DNA from: CAZYQW01 sp964649825
GTDB taxonomy: Bacteria; Planctomycetota; B15-G4; JADJEK01
Reading direction: 5' to 3'
NCBI GenBank assembly: GCA_964649825.1
Contig: CAZYQW010000044.1
Coordinates: 58,867-122,866 of the forward strand
Length of the DNA stretch: 64,000 nt
The number at the start of each line of letters is the position of its first letter. Positions within the stretch are counted from its first letter, which is position 1. Positions 34,613-42,279 of the stretch are shown here, piece by piece. A program made the translations under genes and the position numbers. Below the pieces are notes generated by a model. That model searched no databases and was not told the origin of the DNA. It worked only from the letters and a program-made list of their open reading frames with translations.

Positions 34613-35842
34613 TCAGGCGGGCCGCGGCGTCGCCGGCTCGACCACGTCGACGTCGCCTTCGTCCACGCGGACGACCTCGCGTCCGTCCCACGCGTGGGCG
34701 CAGACCTCGGCGAGGTCGAGCGCGGCGTCGATCGCGCGCACCTCGCCGACGTCGCCGCGGATCTTCGGCCGTTCCGGCGAGAACAACGTGCAGCAGTCCG
34801 GATGCGGCCGGGCGGAGATATCGAACGTGCCGATGCGACGCGCGATCGCGATCGTCTCCTGCTTGTCGAACGCGAGCAACGGGCGCAGCACGATGCGGTC
34901 GGCCGCGTCCTCGATGCAGGTCAGGTTCTCGACGGTCTGGCTCGCCACCTGGCCGAGCGACTCGCCGGTGACGTACGCGGTGGCGTCGCGCGACGCCGCG
35001 TAGAACGAAGCGATCCGGTTCATCGCCCGGCGGTAGAGGATCGTGCGATACGCGGCCGGCGAGCCGTTCTTGATCGCGACCTGGACGTCGGCGAACGGGA
35101 TCACGGTCAGCTCGAGTCGGCCGCAATGGCGCGAGAGCTGGCGCGCGAGGTCGATCGCCTTCTGCTTCGACGCGTCGCCGACGAACGGCGCGGCGTGGAA
35201 GTGGACGAGGAACACCTCGAGCCCGCGCTTCATCGCGAGCCACGCCGCGACCGGGCTGTCGATCCCGCCGGAGAAGAGGACCACGGCGCGGCCGAGCGAT
35301 CCAACCGGGAGGCCGCCCGGGCCCGCGAACCGCTCGCCGAAGACGAGCGCCTCGTTCGGCCGGATCTCGACGCCGATCGTGAGGTCGGGGTCGTTCAGCC
35401 GGACCGTCAGCTCGGGTCCCTGCGCGGCGACCGACTCGGCGATCGCGCGGTTCACGTCCATCGACCGCATCGGGAACGACTTGTCGACCCGGCGCGTCTC
35501 GATCCGGTACGAGAGTCCGCGCCCGGTCGGCCGCCCGCGTCGCTCGAGCATGTGGGCCATCGCGGCGGCCGCGGCGGCCCCGATCGCCTCGATCGTCGGA
35601 GCGACGGAACGGCCGGGGCTCGCTGACGCGACGCCGAAGACGCGCGCGATCCGCTCGGCCGCGCGCTCCGGCTCGGTCGGTCCGCGCACGATCACGCGGC
35701 CGTGCGGTCGTTCGATCCGGTCGAACTCGTACCGCCTCAGCGCTTGCTTCACCGTGCGCTGCAGGCGGCGCTCGAAGTCGGCGCGGTTCTTCCCCTTCAG
35801 GCTGATCTCGCCGTAGCGGACGATGACGATCGGGTCGGTCAT
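34613..35842 (-). CDS. thiI: tRNA 4-thiouridine synthase ThiI (short form)
   Basis: 409 residues. N-terminal ferredoxin-like and THUMP domains (about 1-175) are followed by a PP-loop ATPase with SGGIDSP (191-197) and the C-terminal block PHPDCCTLFSPERP. It adenylates U8 of tRNA and inserts sulfur to give 4-thiouridine; thiazole synthesis is a second known role. The rhodanese domain of E. coli ThiI is absent, so persulfide would come directly from a desulfurase. The cysteine desulfurase gene is immediately upstream and its TGA overlaps this ATG by 4 nt, which supports that partnership. Confidence 0.93.
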   Translation of the reverse strand: MTDPIVIVRYGEISLKGKNRADFERRLQRTVKQALRRYEFDRIERPHGRVIVRGPTEPERAAERIARVFGVASASPGRSVAPTIEAIGAAAAAAMAHMLERRGRPTGRGLSYRIETRRVDKSFPMRSMDVNRAIAESVAAQGPELTVRLNDPDLTIGVEIRPNEALVFGERFAGPGGLPVGSLGRAVVLFSGGIDSPVAAWLAMKRGLEVFLVHFHAAPFVGDASKQKAIDLARQLSRHCGRLELTVIPFADVQVAIKNGSPAAYRTILYRRAMNRIASFYAASRDATAYVTGESLGQVASQTVENLTCIEDAADRIVLRPLLAFDKQETIAIARRIGTFDISARPHPDCCTLFSPERPKIRGDVGEVRAIDAALDLAEVCAHAWDGREVVRVDEGDVDVVEPATPRPA

Positions 35843-37008
35843 CGGGCGAGCGCTCGGAGCTCGGCCACGGCGGCGGGCAGGGCCGCGACGAGGCGGTCGA
35901 CGGTGGCGTCGCCGGTGAGGCGGGAGAGGCTGATGCGGATCACCGAGCGAGCCGCGTCGAGGTCGAGGCCGAGCGCCTCGTACGTCCTCGACACGCGATT
36001 CTTGCCGGCGTGGCACGCCGAGCCGGTACCGATGACGAGCCCGTAACGCTCGAGGTGGTGTTGGAGCACCTCGCCGCGCACGCCGGCGATCGCCGCGGCG
36101 TGGATGGACGCGAGCCGCGGCGCGCCAGCGCCGAGGATCCGCGCGTCCTCGATCGACGCGAGCGCGGCGTGAACGCGATCCGCAAGCCGCGCGAGCCGGG
36201 CCGCGGTCCTCGGCAGCTCGGCCGCGGCACGCTCGGCCGCGACCCCGAAGCCGACGATCCCCGCCACGTTCTCGGTCCCGGAGCGGACGTCGTCCTCCTG
36301 ACCGCCGCCGCAGAGGAGCGGGGCGGGCCGCGCGTTCGTGAACAGCACGAGCGCTCCGGCCCCCTTCGGCCCGTGGATCTTGTGGGCGGAGAGCGCGATC
36401 GAGTCCGCCACGGCCGCCACGGCGTCGAGGGAGACCTTGCCGAACGACTGGACCGCGTCGACGTGGAGGAGCGCGCGCGGCGCCACGTCGCGGATCACCG
36501 CCGCGGCCTCCACGATCGGCTGCAGCGTCCCCGACTCGTTCTGCCCGTGGACCAGCGCGACGAGCGTCGTCTTCGCGCCCAGGCAAGCGGCGAGGTGATC
36601 GATGTCGACGCGGCCGCCGGGATCGCAGCGGACCACGACGTGGGGGACGGCGTGGTCCTCGGCCGCCGCGCGCGCGGTCTGGTGGACCGACGGGTGCTCG
36701 ACCCCGCTGGTGACGATCCGGTCGGACCGGCGCGATCGGGCGAACCCCCGCACGGCGAGGTTGTTCGCCTCGGTGCCGCCGGACGTGAAGACGACGGCCC
36801 GCGCCGGCCGGCTCGACACGGCGGCCGCCACGCGCTCGCGCGCCTCGCCGATCGCCCGGCGCGCCGCGACGCCCGGCCCGTGGACCGACGATGGATTGCC
36901 GAACGAGCCGCGCAGGAACGGGAGCATCGCCTCGAACACGTCCGGGTCGAGGGGAGTGGTCGCCGCGTTGTCCAGGTAGTCGGTCGACGAGTCGCATGAG
37001 CTGGTCAT
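35839..37008 (-). CDS. Cysteine desulfurase (NifS/IscS-like)
   Basis: 389 residues, class V aminotransferase fold. The PLP lysine is K210 (SAHKIHGPKG) and the catalytic cysteine C332 (GSACHAGKNRVS); YLDNAATTP is the usual N-terminus. It removes sulfur from cysteine to form a persulfide. Coupling to thiI (ATGA overlap) and the lack of iscU, sufC or other cluster-assembly genes suggest it serves tRNA thiolation. The ATG is at 37008; the preceding TTG could add one residue. Confidence 0.92.
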   Translation of the reverse strand: MTSSCDSSTDYLDNAATTPLDPDVFEAMLPFLRGSFGNPSSVHGPGVAARRAIGEARERVAAAVSSRPARAVVFTSGGTEANNLAVRGFARSRRSDRIVTSGVEHPSVHQTARAAAEDHAVPHVVVRCDPGGRVDIDHLAACLGAKTTLVALVHGQNESGTLQPIVEAAAVIRDVAPRALLHVDAVQSFGKVSLDAVAAVADSIALSAHKIHGPKGAGALVLFTNARPAPLLCGGGQEDDVRSGTENVAGIVGFGVAAERAAAELPRTAARLARLADRVHAALASIEDARILGAGAPRLASIHAAAIAGVRGEVLQHHLERYGLVIGTGSACHAGKNRVSRTYEALGLDLDAARSVIRISLSRLTGDATVDRLVAALPAAVAELRALAR

Positions 37009-37108
37009 CAAGGGGAGGTTAGCAGACGGACGGCACCGTTTCAGTTCCGGCGCCCGTCCGGCCGACGGAACGGGGGAGCTGGTCGTTTGCGGCCGGCGCC
37101 GGCATCGT

Positions 37109-37114
37109 TAGATT
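37109..37114 (+). promoter_or_regulatory. -10-like TAGATT before the Wzm-type gene
   Basis: GTTAGATTGG lies 41 bp before GTG 37156 and supports that start rather than the upstream TTG at 37087, which would lie before this hexamer. Confidence 0.35.
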
Positions 37115-37155
37115 GGCCCGCTTTCCTGGCTCCGGCGAGAATCGACACCCACCTC

Positions 37156-38010
37156 GTGAAGCTGCCTCCCGTCCTCGATTACCCGTTCGTGCTCGCGCGC
37201 AACCGGGAGCTCTTGTGGTCGTTCATCTGGCGTGAGTTGAAGGCGCGCTATCTCGGCTCGCTCCTCGGCCGCTTGTGGCCGATCCTGAACCCGCTCATCG
37301 TCTTCCTCCTGTTCTACTTCGTCTTCGCGGTCATCATGCGGATGCGCCTGGTGGAACGTGGCGTGGAGATCTCCGATGCATCGGCGGTGGGGCTCTACAT
37401 CATCTCCGGCATCCTGCCGTGGATCTTCTTCTCCGAGGCGTTGAACCGGTGCACCGGCGTCGTGCTCGAGAACGGCAACCTGGTGAAGAAGATCGCGTTC
37501 CCGTCGCAGCTCCTGCCGACGTACGCGGTCGGCGTGAACCTGATCTACTTCCTCATCTCGCTCGTCGTCTTCCTCGTCGCGCGCCTGTGCTTCTTCTACG
37601 ACATTGCCGGCCGAAAGGGGCTGCCGGACACCTGGCCCCTGCTGTTCGTGGCGATCCCCCTGCAGGTCGTCTTCACCACCGGGCTCGGGCTCTTCCTCGG
37701 AGCGCTCAACATCTTCGTCCGCGACACGTCCCAGATCATCGGCCTCGTGCTGCAGCTCATCTTCTTCCTGACGCCGATCGTCTACACGAGCGAACTCATC
37801 CGCGTGAACGCGCCGCAGTACCTGGGCCTCCTCGAGTTGAATCCGCTCTACCACCTGATGGAGATGTATCGCGCCGCGCTGGTGATCCGCATCGAGGGCG
37901 CCACCCCGTGGCACTCCGCCGGCGTCTTCGCGCTCGTGGCGTTCGTCACCTTCATTCTGGGATACGCGTTCTTCCTGAAGACGAAGGGGAGGTTCGCCGA
38001 TGAGATCTAG
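37156..38010 (+). CDS. Polysaccharide/O-antigen ABC transporter permease (Wzm-like)
   Basis: 284 residues, six membrane helices of the ABC-2 type. Typical features are the amphipathic lead FIWRELKARYLGSLLGRLWPILNP, the gating-helix region LPWIFFSEALNRCTGVV...NLVKKIAFPSQLLP, and FLTPIVYTSELI with LNPLYHLMEMYR. With the next gene it forms an exporter that passes a lipid-linked glycan across the inner membrane. GTG 37156 gives a normal family length. The last 11 bases overlap the ATPase gene. Confidence 0.88.
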   Translation: MKLPPVLDYPFVLARNRELLWSFIWRELKARYLGSLLGRLWPILNPLIVFLLFYFVFAVIMRMRLVERGVEISDASAVGLYIISGILPWIFFSEALNRCTGVVLENGNLVKKIAFPSQLLPTYAVGVNLIYFLISLVVFLVARLCFFYDIAGRKGLPDTWPLLFVAIPLQVVFTTGLGLFLGALNIFVRDTSQIIGLVLQLIFFLTPIVYTSELIRVNAPQYLGLLELNPLYHLMEMYRAALVIRIEGATPWHSAGVFALVAFVTFILGYAFFLKTKGRFADEI

Positions 38011-39244
38011 CCCCAGGAAGGAAGGGATCCGCTGGGACGAGCCGATGGTCATCGCGAAGGGCCTCGGCAAGAAGTACAAGGTCTACACGTCGCCGTTCCA
38101 GCGCATCAAGGAAGGGCTGTCGTTCGGCCACCGGCAGTTCCACAAGGAGGTCTGGGCGCTGCGCGGCGTCGACCTCGAGATCCCGCGCGGCGGCGCGCTC
38201 GGCGTGGTCGGATCGAACGGCGCCGGCAAGTCGACGCTGCTGAAGGTCCTCTCCGGCACCACGACGCCGACCGAAGGGATCTTCGAGTGCCGCGGCAAGG
38301 TCGCGTCGCTGCTCGAGCTCGGCACCGGCTTCCACACCGAGTTCTCCGGCCGCGACAACATCTACCTGAACGCATCGGTGATGGGGTTCTCGCGGCGCGA
38401 GATCGCGGCGAAGCTCGACGAGATCATCGAGTTCACCGAGCTCGGGCACTTCATCGATCAGCCGGTTCGGACCTATTCGTCCGGCATGGTGATGCGCCTC
38501 GGCTTCTCGGTCGCCACCGCGATCGACCCGGACGTGCTGATCATCGACGAGATCCTCGCCGTCGGCGACATGCACTTCCAGAAGAAGTGCATCGACCGGA
38601 TCTTCGACTTCCGCAACCGCGGCAAGACGATCCTGTTCTGCTCGCACTCGCTCTACGACATCCGTCAGGTCTGCGACGAGGTGATCTGGGTGAAGGACGG
38701 GCGCGTCGAGAAGCAGGGCCCGCCGGTCGAGCTGACCGCCGAGTACGCGAACTACGAGCGCAGCCTGCTGCACGACCCGGACCAGGTGCTGGCCGGCGCG
38801 TCGGTGTCGAGCGAGCGGGACCCGCCGAAGCTGACGCGCGTGACGGTGCTGGACGAGGCGGGCAACCCGGCCTCGCAGGTCGACACCGGACAGACGTTGG
38901 TGATGGAGCTCGACTACGACGTTCCCCGTAGCTGGCGCCGTTCGATCAACTGCGGCTTCGCCATCTGGCGGTCGGACAACGTCCTGATCGCGGCCGCGTC
39001 CTCGGCGCACGACCAGGTCGTGGTTCCGCAGGAGCCGGGGCATTCGTACCGGGCCGTCGTGCACGTGCCGCGGCTCGCGCTGCTCGAGGGCGACTTCACC
39101 GTCATCGGCTACATCTACGACGAGAACGGGCTGCACATCTACGACCACCGGATGAACGACCTGCCGCTCGTGGTGAAGCCGTCCGAGGGCCACGTCGGCG
39201 TGATGACGCTGAACCACACGTGGGAGTTCGGCGATCTTCGCTGA
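38000..39244 (+). CDS. Polysaccharide ABC transporter ATP-binding protein with Wzt-type C-terminal domain
   Basis: 414 residues. The ATPase domain has Walker A GSNGAGKST (71-79), the Wzt-type signature YSSGM (159-163) and Walker B VLIIDE (179-184) followed by LAVGD. Residues about 270-414 form the extra beta-sandwich found in Wzt proteins that recognise the non-reducing end of the glycan before export. So the polymer probably carries a terminal modification, which fits the modification genes downstream. It starts inside the permease gene (11-nt overlap) and is followed by glycosyltransferase genes. Confidence 0.9.
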   Translation: MRSSPRKEGIRWDEPMVIAKGLGKKYKVYTSPFQRIKEGLSFGHRQFHKEVWALRGVDLEIPRGGALGVVGSNGAGKSTLLKVLSGTTTPTEGIFECRGKVASLLELGTGFHTEFSGRDNIYLNASVMGFSRREIAAKLDEIIEFTELGHFIDQPVRTYSSGMVMRLGFSVATAIDPDVLIIDEILAVGDMHFQKKCIDRIFDFRNRGKTILFCSHSLYDIRQVCDEVIWVKDGRVEKQGPPVELTAEYANYERSLLHDPDQVLAGASVSSERDPPKLTRVTVLDEAGNPASQVDTGQTLVMELDYDVPRSWRRSINCGFAIWRSDNVLIAAASSAHDQVVVPQEPGHSYRAVVHVPRLALLEGDFTVIGYIYDENGLHIYDHRMNDLPLVVKPSEGHVGVMTLNHTWEFGDLR

Positions 39245-39270
39245 CCCGGCCGCCGCGGATGGCGGTGGAG

Positions 39271-39276
39271 TAGACT
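39271..39276 (+). promoter_or_regulatory. TAGACT hexamer six bases before a GTG start
   Basis: TAGACT is followed by only six bases (TCGCCC) before the GTG of the first GT2 gene. If it is a -10 box, transcription would begin at the start codon and the mRNA would be leaderless. The same arrangement recurs at 58886. Confidence 0.4.
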
Positions 39277-39282
39277 TCGCCC

Positions 39283-40482
39283 GTGTTCGACGTCGCCTGC
39301 GTCATCGTCAACTACAACTCCGGGCGCCTGTGCCGGTCGGCCGTCGATTCCCTGTTCGCGCAGCGGTTCTCGGGGCGGGACGGCCGGGCCGGATCGCTGC
39401 AAGTGGTGGTCGTCGACAACGCGTCGCCCGTCGATCAGCGCGGCGATCTCGACCCGCTTCGCGCGCGCGGGGTCGACGTGATCTACCACGACGAGAACGC
39501 GGGCTACGGCGGCGGCATGAACCTCGGCCTCGCGCACGTCGACGCCGAGTTCGTGCTGCTCGCGAACCCGGACGTCCTCGTGCTCGACGGCGCCGTCGAG
39601 CGGCTCGTCGCGCTCCTGCGCCACGACGCGTCGGTCGGCCTCGTCGGTCCGCGCGGCTACCTCGATCCCGGGTTGTTCGTGATGCTGCCGACCAACGATC
39701 TGCCGAGCCTCGACCTGCACGTCTGGGAATCGCTCGGGCGCGTCCACCGGCGGGTGGCCGAGCGCGCGGCGACCGATCGATCGCGGCGGTTCCTCCGGGC
39801 GTGGACGGCGAACGAACCGCTCGAGATGAGCATGGTCTCGGGCTTCGCGATGGCCCTGCGCACCGACGTCGCGCGCGCCCTCGGCCCGTTCGATCCCGCG
39901 TTCCCGTTCTACTTCGAGGATGCCGACCTCTGCCGCCGGCTGCGTCGCGAGGGGCTGCGCGTCCTGCTCGAGCCGCGCGCGCGAATGGTTCACTTCTTCG
40001 ATCAGAGCGCCCGCTCGGCTCGCGACGAGGTGAAGCGCAAGTACGACGTCTCGCGCGGGCACTACTACCGCAAGCACTACGGCGAGTCCGGCATGCGCGT
40101 CTTCCACGCGATGAACCGGTACGCGTCGAGGTACGCGGACGCCGGGGAGGGCTGGCGCTTCCACGACGTCGAGGAGTTCGGCGACGTGGAGCGATCGCCG
40201 CGGATCGCGCTGCCGCGCGAGACGTCGTACTTGATGGAGATCGCGACCGATCCGTCGTTCCTGTTCTGCGCCGGGCACGTCGACCGGGGCGACGCGTTCG
40301 AGTTCCCCGCGGCGAGCTTCGCCTGCCTCGACGCGACCCGTTGGTACGTCCGCGTCCTCGATCGAGCCGACCTGTCGATCCTCCGCTTCGTCACGTTCGA
40401 GAAGACGACCCCGGCGTTGCCGCCCACGACGTACGAGGCGTTCGCGGCGGCCGCGTCGCGCGCAGAAGGAGGCGCGTCGTGA
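39283..40482 (+). CDS. Family 2 glycosyltransferase
   Basis: 399 residues. The GT-A nucleotide-binding start (VACVIVNYNSGRLCRSAVDSL), VVVVDNASP, ENAGYGGGMNLGL, and the metal-site variant LLANPDV mark a GT2 inverting transferase of the rhamnosyltransferase-like branch. The acceptor-side block FDPAFPFYFEDADLCRRLRREG is standard for the family. The last 120 residues are an extra domain without a recognised family. It probably builds the glycan exported by the Wzm/Wzt pair. Its stop overlaps the next GTG by 4 nt. Confidence 0.88.
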   Translation: MFDVACVIVNYNSGRLCRSAVDSLFAQRFSGRDGRAGSLQVVVVDNASPVDQRGDLDPLRARGVDVIYHDENAGYGGGMNLGLAHVDAEFVLLANPDVLVLDGAVERLVALLRHDASVGLVGPRGYLDPGLFVMLPTNDLPSLDLHVWESLGRVHRRVAERAATDRSRRFLRAWTANEPLEMSMVSGFAMALRTDVARALGPFDPAFPFYFEDADLCRRLRREGLRVLLEPRARMVHFFDQSARSARDEVKRKYDVSRGHYYRKHYGESGMRVFHAMNRYASRYADAGEGWRFHDVEEFGDVERSPRIALPRETSYLMEIATDPSFLFCAGHVDRGDAFEFPAASFACLDATRWYVRVLDRADLSILRFVTFEKTTPALPPTTYEAFAAAASRAEGGAS

Positions 40483-41435
40483 ACGCGCCGGCCGTCGACC
40501 TCTCGATCGTCGTGCTGTCGTGGAACACCGAGGCGCTGCTCCGCACCTGTCTCGCGCGCGTCGACGCGATCGATCCGTCCGTGTCGACCGAGGTGATCGT
40601 CGTCGACAACGCGTCCTCGGATGGGAGCGCGGCGATGGTCGAGCGCGAGTTCCCGCGGGCGCGTCTCGTTCGCAACGCGAAGAACCTGGGCTACGCGGAG
40701 GGGAACAACGTCGGCGTCCGCGTCGCGTGCGGCAGGTACGTCTTCCTCTTGAACAGCGACACCGAGATCGAGCCGGACGCGCCGGCGCGGCTCGTGCGCT
40801 TCCTCGACGCGAATCCCGACTGCGGCGCGGTCGGCGCGATGCTCTTGAACCTCGACGGCACCGTCCAACGCGCCTGCATGCGGTTCCCGACCCTTGCGAT
40901 CGCGGTGCTGTTCGACACGTGGCTCGGCAAGCGCACGACGTTCCGGCGCGTCATCGATCGTTACTTCTACCGCGACTTCGACCACGAGACGTCGCGTGAC
41001 GTCGACCAACCGCCGGCGGCCGCGCTGGCCGTCCCGCGCCGAGTCTACGACGAGGTCGGGCTTCTCGACCCGGACCTCTTCCTCTTCTTCAACGATGTCG
41101 ACCTCTGCCGCCGGATCCGCGAGGCGGGCTACCGCATCCACTACCTCGCGGAAGCGCGCGTCGTCCATCACGGCGGCGCGTCGACGTCGCAGTACGGCGA
41201 TTTCGCGCTCGAGTGGCACCGCAACCGCGCGCGCTACTACCAGCGCGCGTTCGGCACGCTCGGGTTCGAGCTGGCGAAGGCGATGAGCGTCTGGCGCGCG
41301 ATCGAGGAGTGGTGGAGGACCGCGCGGAAGATGACGGTTGCGCGGGAGCGGTACGAGGCGACCGACGCGATCCTGCGCGTGGTCCGCGACGTCGCGGCGG
41401 ACGGCGGGTACCGTGACCCGAGGTCGCGAGCATGA
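40479..41435 (+). CDS. Family 2 glycosyltransferase (rhamnosyltransferase-like)
   Basis: 318 residues. DLSIVVLSWNTEALLRTCL, EVIVVDNASSDGS, KNLGYAEGNNVG, the metal motif LLNSDTEI and LDPDLFLFFNDVDLCRRIREAG identify GT2, close to the WbbL-type rhamnosyltransferases. The GTG start overlaps the stop of the previous glycosyltransferase (GTGA), so both act in one operon. Sugar donor and acceptor are unknown. Confidence 0.9.
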   Translation: MNAPAVDLSIVVLSWNTEALLRTCLARVDAIDPSVSTEVIVVDNASSDGSAAMVEREFPRARLVRNAKNLGYAEGNNVGVRVACGRYVFLLNSDTEIEPDAPARLVRFLDANPDCGAVGAMLLNLDGTVQRACMRFPTLAIAVLFDTWLGKRTTFRRVIDRYFYRDFDHETSRDVDQPPAAALAVPRRVYDEVGLLDPDLFLFFNDVDLCRRIREAGYRIHYLAEARVVHHGGASTSQYGDFALEWHRNRARYYQRAFGTLGFELAKAMSVWRAIEEWWRTARKMTVARERYEATDAILRVVRDVAADGGYRDPRSRA

Positions 41436-41482
41436 ACCGATCGATGACGTCGACGAGCCGTGCAACGCCCGGTAGGAACCCG

Positions 41483-41488
41483 TAGAAT
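41483..41488 (+). promoter_or_regulatory. -10-like TAGAAT before the ferritin-like gene
   Basis: CGTAGAATCCC lies 17 bp upstream of ATG 41506, with a GGAGAG ribosome-binding-site-like motif in between. Confidence 0.35.
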
Positions 41489-41505
41489 CCCGGTCGGAGA
41501 GTTCG

Positions 41506-42279
41506 ATGAGTTGGAACCCGCTGTCCGGCCGAGCGCGCTACGCCGACCTGTGGCACGACGCGGAACGTACGATCTTGACGTTGGAGAGCTTCGCCGAGAC
41601 CGAGGCGGACGGCGCCCGCGACATCCGTACTGCCGCCGAGCGCACGGTCGATCCGTTCCTGCGGGAGCACTTCCTGCGCCACGCGGCGGACGAGCAGAGG
41701 CACGCCGAGTTGTTCCGCGATCGCGCGCGCGAGCTCCGCGCCGAGCACCCCCACGTCGCGGTACCGGAGCGGGACGCGCGCTTCGATCTCGCCAAGGGCC
41801 GAGACAACGACGACCTCGACGCGCACGGCTTCTTCGTGGCCGGGCTCATGGACGAGCTCGGTGACGTGTCGTACGTCGCCATGCTCCACGTCGCCGAGAA
41901 GCGAGCCGAGAAGCTGTTCAGGCTCCAGTGCGACGTCACCCGGCACGACCACCGCACGAACGCCGTGTTCCGCGAGATCCTCAGGGACGAGATGTACCAC
42001 GTCTCCTACACGAAGACGGCCCTCGACCAGTGGCGGAAGCGGGGGCGCGGCAAGGAGGTGAGCGAGGCTCTCTCGTCCGCCAACGGAAACCGCTTCCTCG
42101 GTGCCTGGCGCCGGCTCGGCGTCCGTGCCGCAGGCGGGTTCGGCCAGCTCGTGCTGCTGATCGTGTACTGGACCGCGGTGCCGCCGTTCGGCCTGATCGC
42201 GCGCTGCTCGCGGGTGGCCGGCGGTTTCCGTGAACCGTTGTTCACCGACGGCAAGTGCCGCCTGCGTTCGCAATACTGA
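41506..42279 (+). CDS. Membrane-attached ferritin-like diiron protein
   Basis: 257 residues. A four-helix ferritin-like core carries paired metal ligands: glutamates around 27-31, ADEQRH (E63, H66), a glutamate in HVAEKRAEK (near 131) and RDEMYH (E162, H165). This is the pattern of a carboxylate-bridged diiron centre. A hydrophobic helix (QLVLLIVYWTAVPPFGLIA, about 213-232) anchors the C-terminus. The fold occurs in storage proteins and in oxygenases/desaturases. With its TGA sharing a base with the next ATG (TGATG) and glycan genes around it, a role in oxidising a lipid or sugar is possible but unproven. Confidence 0.78.
   Translation: MSWNPLSGRARYADLWHDAERTILTLESFAETEADGARDIRTAAERTVDPFLREHFLRHAADEQRHAELFRDRARELRAEHPHVAVPERDARFDLAKGRDNDDLDAHGFFVAGLMDELGDVSYVAMLHVAEKRAEKLFRLQCDVTRHDHRTNAVFREILRDEMYHVSYTKTALDQWRKRGRGKEVSEALSSANGNRFLGAWRRLGVRAAGGFGQLVLLIVYWTAVPPFGLIARCSRVAGGFREPLFTDGKCRLRSQY

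Noticed and set aside
34613..37008. Iron-sulfur cluster assembly locus
   Set aside because: The desulfurase is coupled only to thiI; there are no scaffold or carrier genes, so tRNA thiolation is the better reading.
37087..37155. Longer Wzm-type permease starting at TTG 37087
   Set aside because: The extra 23 residues are not permease-like, and the TAGATT hexamer at 37109 would then lie inside the gene.
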